A stretch of 64,000 nt of DNA from Trujillonella endophytica (GCF_900110555.1 NZ_FOEE01000001.1:124001-188000); one strand, 5' to 3'. Positions 41,389-49,897 are shown, numbered from the stretch's first letter. The notes: generated by a model from the letters alone, not told the origin. Program-made: numbers and translations.

Positions 41389-42951
41389 TCAGGCCGGGCA
41401 CACCAGCCCATCCTGCGGGACGACCAGGTCGATCAGGTAGCGGTTGACCGTGTCCGTCACGCACGCGGTCTTCGGATAGGCCGTGTGGCCCTGTCCCTGC
41501 CAGGTGACCAGGACGCCGGAGGTGAGGTCCTCGGCCAGGTCGACCGAGCCGGGCAGCGGCGTCACCGGGTCGCCGGTGTTGCCGACGACGACGATCGGTG
41601 CGCTGCCCTCGGCGTCGCGTTCGGGCAGCGGCGTGCGGGGCGCGTCCCACGCCGTGCACAGGTACAGCGCGGCCGCGGAGTCGGCGCCGAAGAGCGGGTA
41701 GCGCGCCCCCCAGTCGGCGGCCAGCGGGGCCACCTGCTCGCGCGTGAAGGTCACGTCCTCGGCGGTGTCGGCGCAGTTGATCGCGAAGTTGGCGTCGAAG
41801 AGGTTGGCGTAGCTGCCGTCCCCCCTGCGCTGGGAGTAGCTGTCGGCCAGCGAGAGCAGCCGGGCCGCGTCGCCGTCCCGCGCGGCGCGCAGCGCCTGGG
41901 AGAGCTGCGGCCACGAGGCCGGCTCGTACATGGCCGCGGTCACCGCGGTCATGACCAGCCCCGGGGTGGCCTGGCGGGTCTCGCCCGGCGTGCTGCTGGG
42001 GAACGGCGCCGCGGCGGCCTGGCCGAGCATGTCGTAGAGGTACTGCCGCGGGTTCTCGAAGAGCGGGCAGCCCGAGATGAGGGCCGTGCAGCTCGCCGCG
42101 AACGCGTCGAAGCCCGCCTCCAGGGCGGCGGCCCCGGCCTCGGCGTCGGCCTGCACGTCGCCGTCGGGGTCGACGGCGGCGTCGAGCACCAGCGCGCGGA
42201 CCCGGTCGGGGAACAGCTCGGCGTAGGTCGAGCCCAGCGTCGTGCCGTAGGAGTAGCCGAGGTAGGTCAGCTGCTCGTCGCCGAGCGCGGCCCGCAGCCG
42301 GTCCATGTCCCGGGCGGTGTCGGTCGTGTTGAAGGCCCCGAGCGCGTCGCCGTACTCGTCGGCGCAGCCCTCCGCGACGTCGTCGTACAGCCCGAGGACG
42401 GCGTCCAGCTGCTCCGGGGCGGCCGGCCGCGGCTCGTCGGCGAAGAACTGGTCCTTCTGCGCGTCGGTGAAGCACTCCACCGGCGTCGTCAGGCCCACGC
42501 CCCGGGGGTCGAACCCGACGACGTCGAAGCGGCGCAGCACGTCCTCGGGCAGCGTCTGGGAGAGGCTGAGCGCGGCGTCGGCGCCCGAGCCGCCCGGCCC
42601 GCCCGGGTTCACCACGAGGGAGCCGATCCGCTCGGTCTGGCCGGGGAAGCGGGCGCGCAGCACGAACATCGGCAGCGTCTCGCTGTCGGACTCCTCGTAG
42701 CTGATCGGCACGTCGAGGTAGCCGCACTCGTAGCTGAGCGACCGCGGGTTGGCGACGCCGATGCCCAGGATGTCGTCGGTGCAGTCCTGCAGCTCGATCG
42801 GCTCGACCTCCTCCGCGGCCGTCGTGGACGCCGCCGCCGAGGAGGACTCGGCGGCCGTGGAGTCGGCGTCGTCGCCGTCGCCGGAGGTGCATCCGGCGAC
42901 GGCGAGGAGCAGGCCGGACGCAGCGGCGAGAAGACCGCGGGAAGCACGCAT
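41389..42951 (-). CDS. Secreted alpha/beta hydrolase, tripeptidyl-aminopeptidase (TAP) type lipoprotein
   Basis: 520 residues from ATG 42951. Lipoprotein signal (LLLAVAGCTSG), then a low-complexity Ser/Ala/Thr-rich linker. The core has the nucleophile in YLGYSYGTTLGSTYAELF, and the C-terminal TAP-like domain contains GHTAYP, with disulfide cysteines nearby. Such enzymes release tripeptides from N-termini at the cell surface, or hydrolyse esters. It begins 48 bp after the small membrane gene on the same strand. Confidence 0.9.
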   Translation of the reverse strand: MRASRGLLAAASGLLLAVAGCTSGDGDDADSTAAESSSAAASTTAAEEVEPIELQDCTDDILGIGVANPRSLSYECGYLDVPISYEESDSETLPMFVLRARFPGQTERIGSLVVNPGGPGGSGADAALSLSQTLPEDVLRRFDVVGFDPRGVGLTTPVECFTDAQKDQFFADEPRPAAPEQLDAVLGLYDDVAEGCADEYGDALGAFNTTDTARDMDRLRAALGDEQLTYLGYSYGTTLGSTYAELFPDRVRALVLDAAVDPDGDVQADAEAGAAALEAGFDAFAASCTALISGCPLFENPRQYLYDMLGQAAAAPFPSSTPGETRQATPGLVMTAVTAAMYEPASWPQLSQALRAARDGDAARLLSLADSYSQRRGDGSYANLFDANFAINCADTAEDVTFTREQVAPLAADWGARYPLFGADSAAALYLCTAWDAPRTPLPERDAEGSAPIVVVGNTGDPVTPLPGSVDLAEDLTSGVLVTWQGQGHTAYPKTACVTDTVNRYLIDLVVPQDGLVCPA

Positions 42952-42998
42952 GATCACCCCAGGGTAGGAGCGCTTCCTGGGAGCCGCAGCGGGTGTGC

Positions 42999-43157
42999 CT
43001 ACTGATCGACCGTCACGTCGGTGAACGGCAGCAGGTGCTCCACCCGCGGGAAGACGAGGAACAGGAGCACGGCGCTGACGATCACGACGAGCAGCAGGGC
43101 GCAGAACGCCTTGCTGCCGGTCCCGCCGGGGAGGTGCCGCCAGATCCACGAGTACAC
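42999..43157 (-). CDS. 52-residue single-pass membrane protein
   Basis: GTG 43157 begins 9 nt after the sortase stop. It has a basic N-terminus, one hydrophobic helix (FCALLLVVIVSAVLLFLVF, about residues 18-36) and a short acidic tail. Similar tiny proteins accompany class E sortases in actinobacteria, as I recall. GAGGT and GGAAGG lie upstream. Function unknown; it may help sortase placement or be a sortase accessory. Confidence 0.65.
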   Translation of the reverse strand: MYSWIWRHLPGGTGSKAFCALLLVVIVSAVLLFLVFPRVEHLLPFTDVTVDQ

Positions 43158-43166
43158 GAGCCGACC

Positions 43167-43889
43167 TCAGCCTTCCTGCAGTGCGGGCGGGCCGCCGGGG
43201 GCGTCGGCCCGCAGGACCGGGCCCCCCTCGAGGACGGCGTGCACGATCAGCCGCTCCCGCGCGGAGTACCGCGGGTGGCACGTCGTGAGGGTCAGGTAGG
43301 CGCCCGACGGCGGCACCTCGGGTGCGGCCGTGGGGGTGGGGGAGATCACCGAGACGTCGCTGGGGGAGACGATCTGCTGCCCGGGCACCGGACCGCCCCC
43401 GAAGTCGCCCGTCGCCGGGTCGCCGAGCACCCGGTAGACGTACCAGGCGTCCGAGGTCTCGACGACGATCGGATCGCCGGGACGCAACTGGTCGAGGTCG
43501 AGGAACGGCGAGCCGCGGCCGACGCGGTGCCCGGCGACGGCGAAGTTGCCCTGCTCGCCCGGCAGCGCCGTGCCGACGTAGTGCCCGGGGCCCTGGGCGA
43601 GCTCGTCGGCGCCGGTGCCCTCGACGATGGCCCGGTTCCAGCCGGCGCCCAGCCCCGGGACGTGCAGGAAGGCGAACGGCTCCCCGACCTCGGGCGTGAT
43701 CGGCGCCGGCGTCGCGCCGTCCCACTCCTCGCGCAGCTCGTCGCTGAGCTCCTCCTGCGCCTGCCCGGCGAGGAGATCGGTGACGTACAGCTCGTAGACG
43801 ACGAACAGCAGCAGCACGAAGCCGACGGTGAGCAGGAGCTGGCCGAGCCCGCGCAGGCCGGTACGCAGGGCGTCCGCACCACGGCTCAC
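43167..43889 (-). CDS. Class E sortase
   Basis: 240 residues: one N-terminal membrane helix (LLLTVGFVLLLFVVYELYV), an extended stalk, then the sortase barrel. Catalytic residues: His in FAVAGHRVG, Cys in TLTTCHPRYS and Arg in RERLIVHAV. Class E enzymes attach LAXTG-type proteins (e.g. pili or chaplins) to the wall. GTG overlaps the ligase stop (GTGA), so it is co-translated with a DNA-repair gene, an odd pairing. No LPXTG-type substrate was seen nearby. Confidence 0.9.
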   Translation of the reverse strand: MSRGADALRTGLRGLGQLLLTVGFVLLLFVVYELYVTDLLAGQAQEELSDELREEWDGATPAPITPEVGEPFAFLHVPGLGAGWNRAIVEGTGADELAQGPGHYVGTALPGEQGNFAVAGHRVGRGSPFLDLDQLRPGDPIVVETSDAWYVYRVLGDPATGDFGGGPVPGQQIVSPSDVSVISPTPTAAPEVPPSGAYLTLTTCHPRYSARERLIVHAVLEGGPVLRADAPGGPPALQEG

Positions 43890-44956
43890 CCGGCAAGCAC
43901 CTCGGCCAGGTCGTAGCGGACCGGCACGTCGAGCTGGTCGTAGGTGCAGCTGCGCGGCTCCCGGTCGGGCCGCCAGCGCAGGAACTGCCCGGTGTGGCGC
44001 AGCCGCCGTCCCTCCAGCTGGTCGTACTTGATCTCCACCACCAGCTCGGGCCGCAGCGGCACCCAGGAGAGGTCCTTCCCGGAGTTCCACCGGCTCTGCG
44101 CGCCGGGCATCCGGTGCTCGCCGTCGGCGCCCGTCTGCGCGTTCGCCCAGTCCTGCCAGGGATGCCCGTCGAGCGCCTCGGCCCGGTAGGGCGCCAGCTC
44201 CTCGACCAGCTCCGCGCGCCGCGCCATCGGAAACGACGCGGCGACCCCGATGTGCTGCAGGTCGCCGTCGGCGTTGTAGAGGCCCAGCAGCAGCGAGCCG
44301 ACGATCGGGCCGCTCTTGTGCCAGCGGAAGCCGGCGACCACGCAGTCGGCGGTGCGCACGTGCTTCACCTTCGTCATGAGCCGCTGGTCGGGGCCGTAGG
44401 GCAGGTCCGCGGCCTTGGCGACGACGCCGTCGAGCCCGGCGCCCTCGAACTGCTCGAACCAGCGCTGTGCGGTCTCCGGGTCCCGGGTGATCGCGGTGGT
44501 GTGCACCCGGTCGGTGGCCCGGACGACCTCCGTCAGCCGCGCCCGGCGCCGCTCGAAGGGCTGCTCCATCAGCGACTCGTCGCCCACGGCGAGCAGGTCG
44601 AAGGCGACGAAGGTCGCCGGCGTCTGCTCGGCCAGCAGGGCGACCCGGCTGGCGGCGGGATGGATGCGCTGCAGCAGCGCCTCGAAGTGCAGCCGGTCCC
44701 CGGCCGGGACGACGATCTCGCCGTCGACCACGCAGCGCTCCGGGAGCGCAGCCTTCACCGCCTCGACGACCTCGGGGAAGTAGCGGGTCAGGGGCCGCTC
44801 GTTGCGGCTGCCGAGCTCCACCTCGTCGCCGTCGCGGAAGACGATGCAGCGGAAGCCGTCCCACTTGGGCTCGTAGAACAGCCCGTCCGCGGTGGGCAGC
44901 TTCGTGGCCGCCTTCGCCAGCATCGGCTTGACCGGCGGCAGCACGGGCAGGTCCAT
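43886..44956 (-). CDS. ATP-dependent DNA ligase (LigD ligase-type, stand-alone)
   Basis: 356 residues. Adenylation motif I with the lysine: EPKWDGFRCIV; later motifs VDGEIVVPAG, DGVVAKAADLPYGP and VGSLLLGLYNADGD; the OB-fold follows, with VEIKYDQLE. It seals breaks in NHEJ with the stand-alone polymerase. ATG 44956 is used; a TTG at 44968 would overlap the signal peptidase gene by 8 nt. It sits between the signal peptidase and the sortase, so a shared transcript is likely. Confidence 0.92.
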   Translation of the reverse strand: MDLPVLPPVKPMLAKAATKLPTADGLFYEPKWDGFRCIVFRDGDEVELGSRNERPLTRYFPEVVEAVKAALPERCVVDGEIVVPAGDRLHFEALLQRIHPAASRVALLAEQTPATFVAFDLLAVGDESLMEQPFERRRARLTEVVRATDRVHTTAITRDPETAQRWFEQFEGAGLDGVVAKAADLPYGPDQRLMTKVKHVRTADCVVAGFRWHKSGPIVGSLLLGLYNADGDLQHIGVAASFPMARRAELVEELAPYRAEALDGHPWQDWANAQTGADGEHRMPGAQSRWNSGKDLSWVPLRPELVVEIKYDQLEGRRLRHTGQFLRWRPDREPRSCTYDQLDVPVRYDLAEVLAG

Positions 44957-44960
44957 GCGG

Positions 44961-45722
44961 TCAGTCAAGCAGCCGGGCCAGGGGTGGGGGGACAGGCACC
45001 GACGGGCGCGCCGCGCCCACCATCACCGTGAGCCGCTCGTCGCGCACCGGCGCCCGCCGCTCGTCGCGCACCGGTGCCCCGCCGTCCTCGCGCACCGGCG
45101 CCATGACCACCGTGCGGGCGTCGTCCGCGTCGACCCCCGGGTCGCTCCGGGCCGGCTCCGTGGCCGGGGCGTCGTCGTCCGTCCGCTTGCCCGGATGGAC
45201 GGCGAGCAGGCCGCAGACCAGCACCACGAGCACGCCGACGCCCTTGGGCGAGTGCAGGATCGCGACCAGCCGGCCGATCTCGGGCACCGCGAACCACAGC
45301 CGGCCCTGCACGGCCGACGCCGGCACCGGGGCCCGGTCGGGGTCCTCGTTCGCGTCGCCCTGGGTGGTGAACACGGGCGTGCCGGTGGAGCTGTCGACGG
45401 CGATGACGCGGTGGGTGACGCGGACCGTGGGGTCGGACGGGTGCCCGAAGGTGATGACGTCCCCGACCCCGATCTCCGCCGGGTCGACCTGCCGCGTGAA
45501 CACCATCCCGCCCACCGGCAGGCCTGGGGTCATGCTCCCGGAGAGGACGGCGAGCGACTGCCCGCCGGTCACCACCGGGTAGAGCGCGACACCCAGGGCG
45601 CAGCCGGTGCCGGCGAGCAGGACCAGGCCGAGGACCCACGCGACGACCGTCCGCAGGGCGCGGACGGGGGCGGGGGAGGGCACGCTCGAAAGTCTCGCGG
45701 GCGGACGGGCACGCGACATCAT
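44961..45722 (-). CDS. SipW/ER-type signal peptidase I
   Basis: 253 residues. Two hydrophobic segments flank the catalytic domain: the first near residues 25-50, the last near 180-200 (VGVLVVLVCGLLAV). The catalytic serine is in AVLSGSMTPGLPVGG and the general-base position is a His (VRVTHRVIAV) instead of Lys, as in SipW and archaeal/ER signal peptidases; an Asp follows in QGDANEDPD. It should process the SipW-type signal peptides of the two genes nearby. A C-terminal Arg/Asp-rich tail with a repeated PVRDERRA/PVRDERLT unit is unusual. Start ATG at 45722 or 45719. Confidence 0.88.
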   Translation of the reverse strand: MMSRARPPARLSSVPSPAPVRALRTVVAWVLGLVLLAGTGCALGVALYPVVTGGQSLAVLSGSMTPGLPVGGMVFTRQVDPAEIGVGDVITFGHPSDPTVRVTHRVIAVDSSTGTPVFTTQGDANEDPDRAPVPASAVQGRLWFAVPEIGRLVAILHSPKGVGVLVVLVCGLLAVHPGKRTDDDAPATEPARSDPGVDADDARTVVMAPVREDGGAPVRDERRAPVRDERLTVMVGAARPSVPVPPPLARLLD

Positions 45723-45725
45723 CGA

Positions 45726-45737
45726 TTCTGACGATGT
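45726..45737. repeat. Shared 12-bp element, copy 1
   Basis: TTCTGACGATGT, in the 48-bp gap between the divergent signal peptidase gene and the repeat-protein gene. An identical copy lies upstream of the TasA-like gene (49784-49795); both are followed by a GGTA a few bases on. Confidence 0.5.
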
Positions 45738-45770
45738 GGGGCGGTACCCGCGGGCCGGAACATCCTCGGT

Positions 45771-46757
45771 GTGCACCGCGCCCTGGCTCTCACCGCTGTC
45801 GCGGGAACGGCTGTCGTGGGGGCGCTGCTCCCCGTCGGCCCCGCCGCGGCCCAGGACGGTCTGGCCCCGGGGTCGACGCAGATCCTCTCGATCGCCCTCG
45901 ACCGGAGCGGGTGGAACGACGAGACCCCGGACGGCATCACGGTCGGCGTGACCGACCTCGTGCAGCTCGAGCACGGGTGCCTGGCGCCGGAGACGGCCGC
46001 CGGCGACACCGCGTGCGACGACGACGAGGGCGACCTCGCCGCGCAGCTGCTGACGACCGTGGCCGCCGGCGTGCTGGAGGGCGGCGACTGCCGGGCGCTC
46101 GGCGACCCGACCCCCCTCGCCCTCCTGGACCCGACGCCCGTCGCGCTGAGCGCCGCGGACTGGGCCGGCGTCGACTGCCTGAGGGTGCAGCTGACCTTCG
46201 CCGACCGCGCCGACAACAACCTGGCGCAGTCCGACGCCGTCACCTTCTCGCTCGGGACGACCGCGTGGGCGGACGTGCCGCCGGTGGTGGATCCCCCCAC
46301 CGGGAACGCACCGACCGGCAACGCACCGACGGGCAACGCACCGACCGGCAACGCACCGACCGGCAACGCACCGACCGGCAACGCACCGTCGGGGAACGCG
46401 GCGACCGGCGGCCGGCCCGCGGGCGGTGCGGCCGCAGCGCTGCCGGGCGGCGCGGGCCGGGCCGCTACGGGGAACGGGCCCGGGACGGGCGCCGGGGCTC
46501 CCGCGGACACGGCACCGGGGACCGACGGCGGCGCCGCGCCGGGGCCGGTGGCCGGGACGGACGGCGGCAAGGTGCTCGGCCGGACCGACGCCTCGGTCAC
46601 CATCGGGAACGGCGTGGCGGTGGCCCCCCGGGCCGCGACCTCCTCGTTCGTCGCCCAGGCGATGGCCTGGGGCGGCGTCTTCGTGGGGGCCCTCGTCATC
46701 GGCTGGGCCCTCTTCCTCCTCGCGCGCCGGCGGCGCCGGACGGAGCGCACGGCATGA
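45771..46757 (+). CDS. Secreted TasA-like protein with PTGNA repeats and C-terminal membrane anchor
   Basis: 328 residues, GTG start. An ordinary Sec signal peptide (cleavage after PVGPAAA) is followed by a roughly 130-residue domain, seven tandem P-T/S-G-N-A pentapeptides (about residues 176-210), a Gly/Ala/Pro-rich stretch, a membrane helix near the C-terminus (AMAWGGVFVGALVIGWALFL) and a basic tail. The globular part shares with the TasA-like protein at 49898 the spaced motifs DL..LEHGC..GDT.C and DN..QSD, so it may be a wall- or membrane-held assembly partner of the fibre. It overlaps the next gene by 4 nt. Confidence 0.8.
   Translation: MHRALALTAVAGTAVVGALLPVGPAAAQDGLAPGSTQILSIALDRSGWNDETPDGITVGVTDLVQLEHGCLAPETAAGDTACDDDEGDLAAQLLTTVAAGVLEGGDCRALGDPTPLALLDPTPVALSAADWAGVDCLRVQLTFADRADNNLAQSDAVTFSLGTTAWADVPPVVDPPTGNAPTGNAPTGNAPTGNAPTGNAPTGNAPSGNAATGGRPAGGAAAALPGGAGRAATGNGPGTGAGAPADTAPGTDGGAAPGPVAGTDGGKVLGRTDASVTIGNGVAVAPRAATSSFVAQAMAWGGVFVGALVIGWALFLLARRRRRTERTA
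46296..46400 (+). repeat. Tandem 15-bp repeat (PTGNA)x7
   Basis: Seven 15-bp units encode six PTGNA and a final PSGNA. Units are nearly identical at the DNA level, so copy number may vary by slippage. Confidence 0.9.
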
Positions 46758-47440
46758 GGCAGCAGACGCAGTGGGCACTCGGCGGTGTCCTCGCCGGCAC
46801 GGTGCTGCTCGGGGTGACCGGAACTCTCGCCGTCTTCAGCGACACCGAGTCGGCGAGCGCCGACGTGGGGGCGCGCGCGCTCGATCTCCTGGTGACGGCG
46901 GACCTCCACGACGACGGCTCGGGGCGCATCGGCCCGCTGGCCCAGCACACTGTCTCGCTGCAGGCATCGGTCGGCGCCGGCAGCGCCGGCGTCCTGACCC
47001 TGTCGATCGAGGACGGGCCCGCCGACTGTGCGGACCTCCCCCCGGTGCAGCTGTCGATCACGGCCGCGTCGCTGAGCTCTCCGGTGGCCGTCTCGGCGTG
47101 CTCCCTGCGGACGACGCCGCTGCCGATCGGGCGGCTCGACGCGGGCACGCCCGCGGTGACGGTCGTCGTCGGCATGATCGGCCGCACGGCTGGCGCGAAG
47201 GGGCCGGCCTCGTGGGACGGCGAGCTGCGGCTCGCCCTCGCCCAGGACGGTGGCGGGTTCACCGACACCGAGGTGGTCCCCGTGCACGTGGTCGGGCCGC
47301 CCGGTCAGGCGGTCTCGCCGCTGCCCGGCACGCCGCCCGCTCCGCCGACCCAGCCCGTCACCCCGGTGGGTCCGGGGAACGGCAACTCGAACGGCAACGG
47401 CAACGGTGGCGGGAACGGCAACGGCAACGGACGGCCCTGA
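46754..47440 (+). CDS. SipW-dependent-type signal peptide protein with GN-rich tail
   Basis: 228 residues, coupled to the gene before by ATGA. The N-terminus (LGVTGTLAVFSDTESASAD) has the characteristic GTxAxFSDTE box that follows SipW-cleaved signal peptides in TasA, CalY and related proteins. The middle is a beta-rich domain (about 150 residues), then a Pro-rich segment and a Gly/Asn repeat tail (GNGNSNGNGNGGGNGNG). It should be exported and processed by the signal peptidase at 44961 and may be a minor fibre or surface component. Confidence 0.82.
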   Translation: MRQQTQWALGGVLAGTVLLGVTGTLAVFSDTESASADVGARALDLLVTADLHDDGSGRIGPLAQHTVSLQASVGAGSAGVLTLSIEDGPADCADLPPVQLSITAASLSSPVAVSACSLRTTPLPIGRLDAGTPAVTVVVGMIGRTAGAKGPASWDGELRLALAQDGGGFTDTEVVPVHVVGPPGQAVSPLPGTPPAPPTQPVTPVGPGNGNSNGNGNGGGNGNGNGRP

Positions 47441-47445
47441 CCGGA

Positions 47446-48132
47446 TCAGCTGACCGGTAGATCGCTCCGCCGGTCCAGCCAGCCGGCCTGCCGGGCCAGG
47501 GCGACGGCCTGGAGCTGCGAGGACACCTGCAGCTTGCTCAGCACGGCACGGATCTGCGTGCGCACCGTGGCCTCGCTGACGTGCGCGGTCGAGGCGATGG
47601 TGGCCGCGGGCAGCCCCTCGGCCATGCAGCGCAGCACCTCGTCCTCGCGCGGGGTGAGCGAGCGGAACGGCGCCAGCCGGGCGTCCTCGTCGGCGCGGGC
47701 GCGACGGGCGGCCGCGAGGAGGTCCTGCCGGCGCCCCTCGCCGAGGACCCGCTCGCCCGCGTGCACCGCCCGGACGAGCGGGACGAGGTCGTCGAGGGCC
47801 GTCTCCTTGGCCACGACGGTGACGGCGCCGCGCTCGACGGCGGTACCCCACACGTCGTCCCCGACCTCCCCGGTGACGACGACGACCCGGCAACCGGCGG
47901 CGGTGACCGGCCCGACGAGGTCCAGGCCGTCGATCGGTTCGCCGTCCGGGTCGAACCCGAGGCGCAGGTCGAGCAGGACGGTGGCCGGGGCGGCGGCCGC
48001 GCAGGCGGCCACGACGGCGGCGGAGGAGCTCGGCAGGACCCGGTCGGCCGGCAGGCCTGCGGCGGCGAGGCCGAGCTGCAGCGCCTGGGCGAACAGCGAG
48101 TGGTCGTCGACCAGCAGCACGGGCCGGCTCAC
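47446..48132 (-). CDS. LuxR-type (NarL) response regulator
   Basis: 228 residues. Receiver domain with VDDHSLFAQ (acidic pocket), the phospho-acceptor Asp in ATVLLDLRLGF (about residue 51), and a conserved Lys in VVAKETALD. C-terminal LuxR helix-turn-helix: LTPREDEVLRCMAEGLPAAT then HVSEATVRTQIRAVLSKL. GTG overlaps the kinase stop (GTGA). Together with the kinase it probably controls the flanking fibre genes. Confidence 0.92.
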   Translation of the reverse strand: MSRPVLLVDDHSLFAQALQLGLAAAGLPADRVLPSSSAAVVAACAAAAPATVLLDLRLGFDPDGEPIDGLDLVGPVTAAGCRVVVVTGEVGDDVWGTAVERGAVTVVAKETALDDLVPLVRAVHAGERVLGEGRRQDLLAAARRARADEDARLAPFRSLTPREDEVLRCMAEGLPAATIASTAHVSEATVRTQIRAVLSKLQVSSQLQAVALARQAGWLDRRSDLPVS

Positions 48133-49643
48133 GGCAGGGCGGGGGTCAGGGGGAGGACGGCGGCGTCGGCGGCCGGGCGCGGGCGCGGGATCCGGGCCGG
48201 CGCGGGCGCAGCCGCGGTCTCGGCGGCGGTGACGGGCAGGGTCAGGACGAAGCGGCAGCCCACGGGGGCGTCGACCGCGACCAGGTCGCCGCCGTGGCGC
48301 CGGGCCAGGTCCCGGGAGATGGCCAGCCCGAGCCCCTCGCCGGGGCTGGCGGTGCCCCGCTCGCCGGCCTCGAAGGCGGCCGCGCGCCGTGCCGCGGGCA
48401 GGCCGGGGCCGTCGTCGGCGACGGTGACGGTGAGCCGCTCGCCCACCTCGACGGTCACCGAGCACTGGGCCCCGGGCGCGTGTATCAGGGCGTTGCCCAG
48501 CAGGTTGCCGACGATCACGGCGAGGGCGTCGCCGTCGAGGCGCACGGGAGCGGCGCCGGTCGGGTTCCAGCGGACGCGCAGGCCGCGCTCGCGGTGGCTG
48601 ACGACCTGGGGGCGGACCAGCCGGTCCAGGTCGACGCTGCTCACCCGGGGGGCACGGTCGGGCAGCCGGAGCAGGCGCTCCACGCGCGCGAGCTCGGCCG
48701 ACATCGAGTCCTCGAGCTCGGTGCGGGCCGGACCGGCGACGTGCCGGATCGCGGACCCGGCCGCGCGGACGCCGGCGACGGCGGCGCGGGCGTCGTGCAG
48801 GCAGGCGCGGGCCTGCTGGAGCTGGCGCTCGTGGCCGGCGAGCTGCTCGAGCAGACCGGCGACGTAGCGCTCCTGGCCGGCCAGGGCGTCGGTCAGCCGG
48901 CGGAGGGCGGACAGGACGGCGACGACGGCGGCGGCGACGTACGCGAGGTCGGTGACCGTGCGCACCGTGAGGGCGGCGGCGGGGAACGCCGCCGGGACCA
49001 TCGCCAGGGCCGTGAGCGCCGAGAGGATCCCGGCGATCGCGGCCAGCTCCTGGGCCGCCCGCCGGTGGCCGGAGCTCAGCTGGTCGCTGCGCCACGCGGC
49101 GACAGCGGTGGCGCCCCACAGCAGGGACATGGCCAGGCAGGCGGCCGCGAGGCCGGGGCGCGCCAGGGCGGGGAGGACGGAACCGAGCCCCATCACCGCG
49201 GAGCCGGCGAGCGTGGCTCCGAGCAGGGCGAGGGCGGTCGGCCGGCGTCGGGTGCCCGCGCCGGGAAAGGCCCGCAGGACGGCGACGGCGGCCACGGCGC
49301 AGACGGCGATCCCGATCGTCGACCCCACCGCGGGCCAGCGGTCGTCGAGGACGGCGTGCGTCACCGTGGTCGCGGGCCGGTGCAGGCCGACCAGGAGGAG
49401 CCCGACGCCGAGCTGGCCGGTCGTCTCGTTCCCGGTGACGCGCCAGCGCAGCAGGAAGGCGCAGCCGGCGGCCAGGAACCCGAGGGTGCCGAGCAGGGCC
49501 ATGACCGCGTGTCGCGCGTCGTGGCCGGCCAGGACCAGGAGCGAGACGGCGATCGCGGCGGCGGTGAGCCGGCCGGAACCGATGCGCCGGCCGATGCTCC
49601 GCAGCGTCGCCGGTGCGGTGGTGGTGCTGGTCGTGCTGGTCAT
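48129..49643 (-). CDS. Membrane sensor histidine kinase
   Basis: 504 residues; ATG 49643. The N-terminal 280 residues are a multi-pass membrane sensor (about eight helices). The putative phospho-acceptor is in QARACLHDARAAVAGVRAAG (H-D type). The ATPase domain has the N box LLGNALIHAPGA, the G1 box VADDGPGLP and GEGLGLAISRDLA. No periplasmic ligand domain is obvious, so it may sense the membrane or an intramembrane partner. Divergent from the TasA-like gene, 254 bp apart. Confidence 0.9.
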   Translation of the reverse strand: MTSTTSTTTAPATLRSIGRRIGSGRLTAAAIAVSLLVLAGHDARHAVMALLGTLGFLAAGCAFLLRWRVTGNETTGQLGVGLLLVGLHRPATTVTHAVLDDRWPAVGSTIGIAVCAVAAVAVLRAFPGAGTRRRPTALALLGATLAGSAVMGLGSVLPALARPGLAAACLAMSLLWGATAVAAWRSDQLSSGHRRAAQELAAIAGILSALTALAMVPAAFPAAALTVRTVTDLAYVAAAVVAVLSALRRLTDALAGQERYVAGLLEQLAGHERQLQQARACLHDARAAVAGVRAAGSAIRHVAGPARTELEDSMSAELARVERLLRLPDRAPRVSSVDLDRLVRPQVVSHRERGLRVRWNPTGAAPVRLDGDALAVIVGNLLGNALIHAPGAQCSVTVEVGERLTVTVADDGPGLPAARRAAAFEAGERGTASPGEGLGLAISRDLARRHGGDLVAVDAPVGCRFVLTLPVTAAETAAAPAPARIPRPRPAADAAVLPLTPALP

Positions 49644-49783
49644 GCGTGGACCCCCCGTGGTCGTCGCGGGAGAGCAGACCACGGAGGAGTGACTACAGCG
49701 TTGTACTGCCGGCCGCTGGCGAGGTGGGAGCGGCGGGCGGGTCGGCTGGGACGGACGAGGCGACGGGGGACCGCAATCAACAG

Positions 49784-49795
49784 TTCTGACGATGT
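49784..49795. repeat. Shared 12-bp element, copy 2
   Basis: Second exact copy of TTCTGACGATGT, 102 bp upstream of the TasA-like start codon, in the divergent kinase/TasA-like region. A further perfect 14-bp palindrome (CCGTCGATCGACGG, 49861-49874) lies just before the ribosome site. Confidence 0.5.
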
Positions 49796-49897
49796 CGCCG
49801 GTAGGGGTCGCGCCGGAGTCTCGTATCCAGTTCGCCGCGGCGTTGCGCCCGGCGCGAGATCCGTCGATCGACGGGGACATCGACAGGGAGACCCACC

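Noticed and set aside
46296-46400. Tandem repeats as a possible CRISPR array
   Set aside because: Units of 15 bp without spacers, in frame inside a coding region; it is a peptide repeat.
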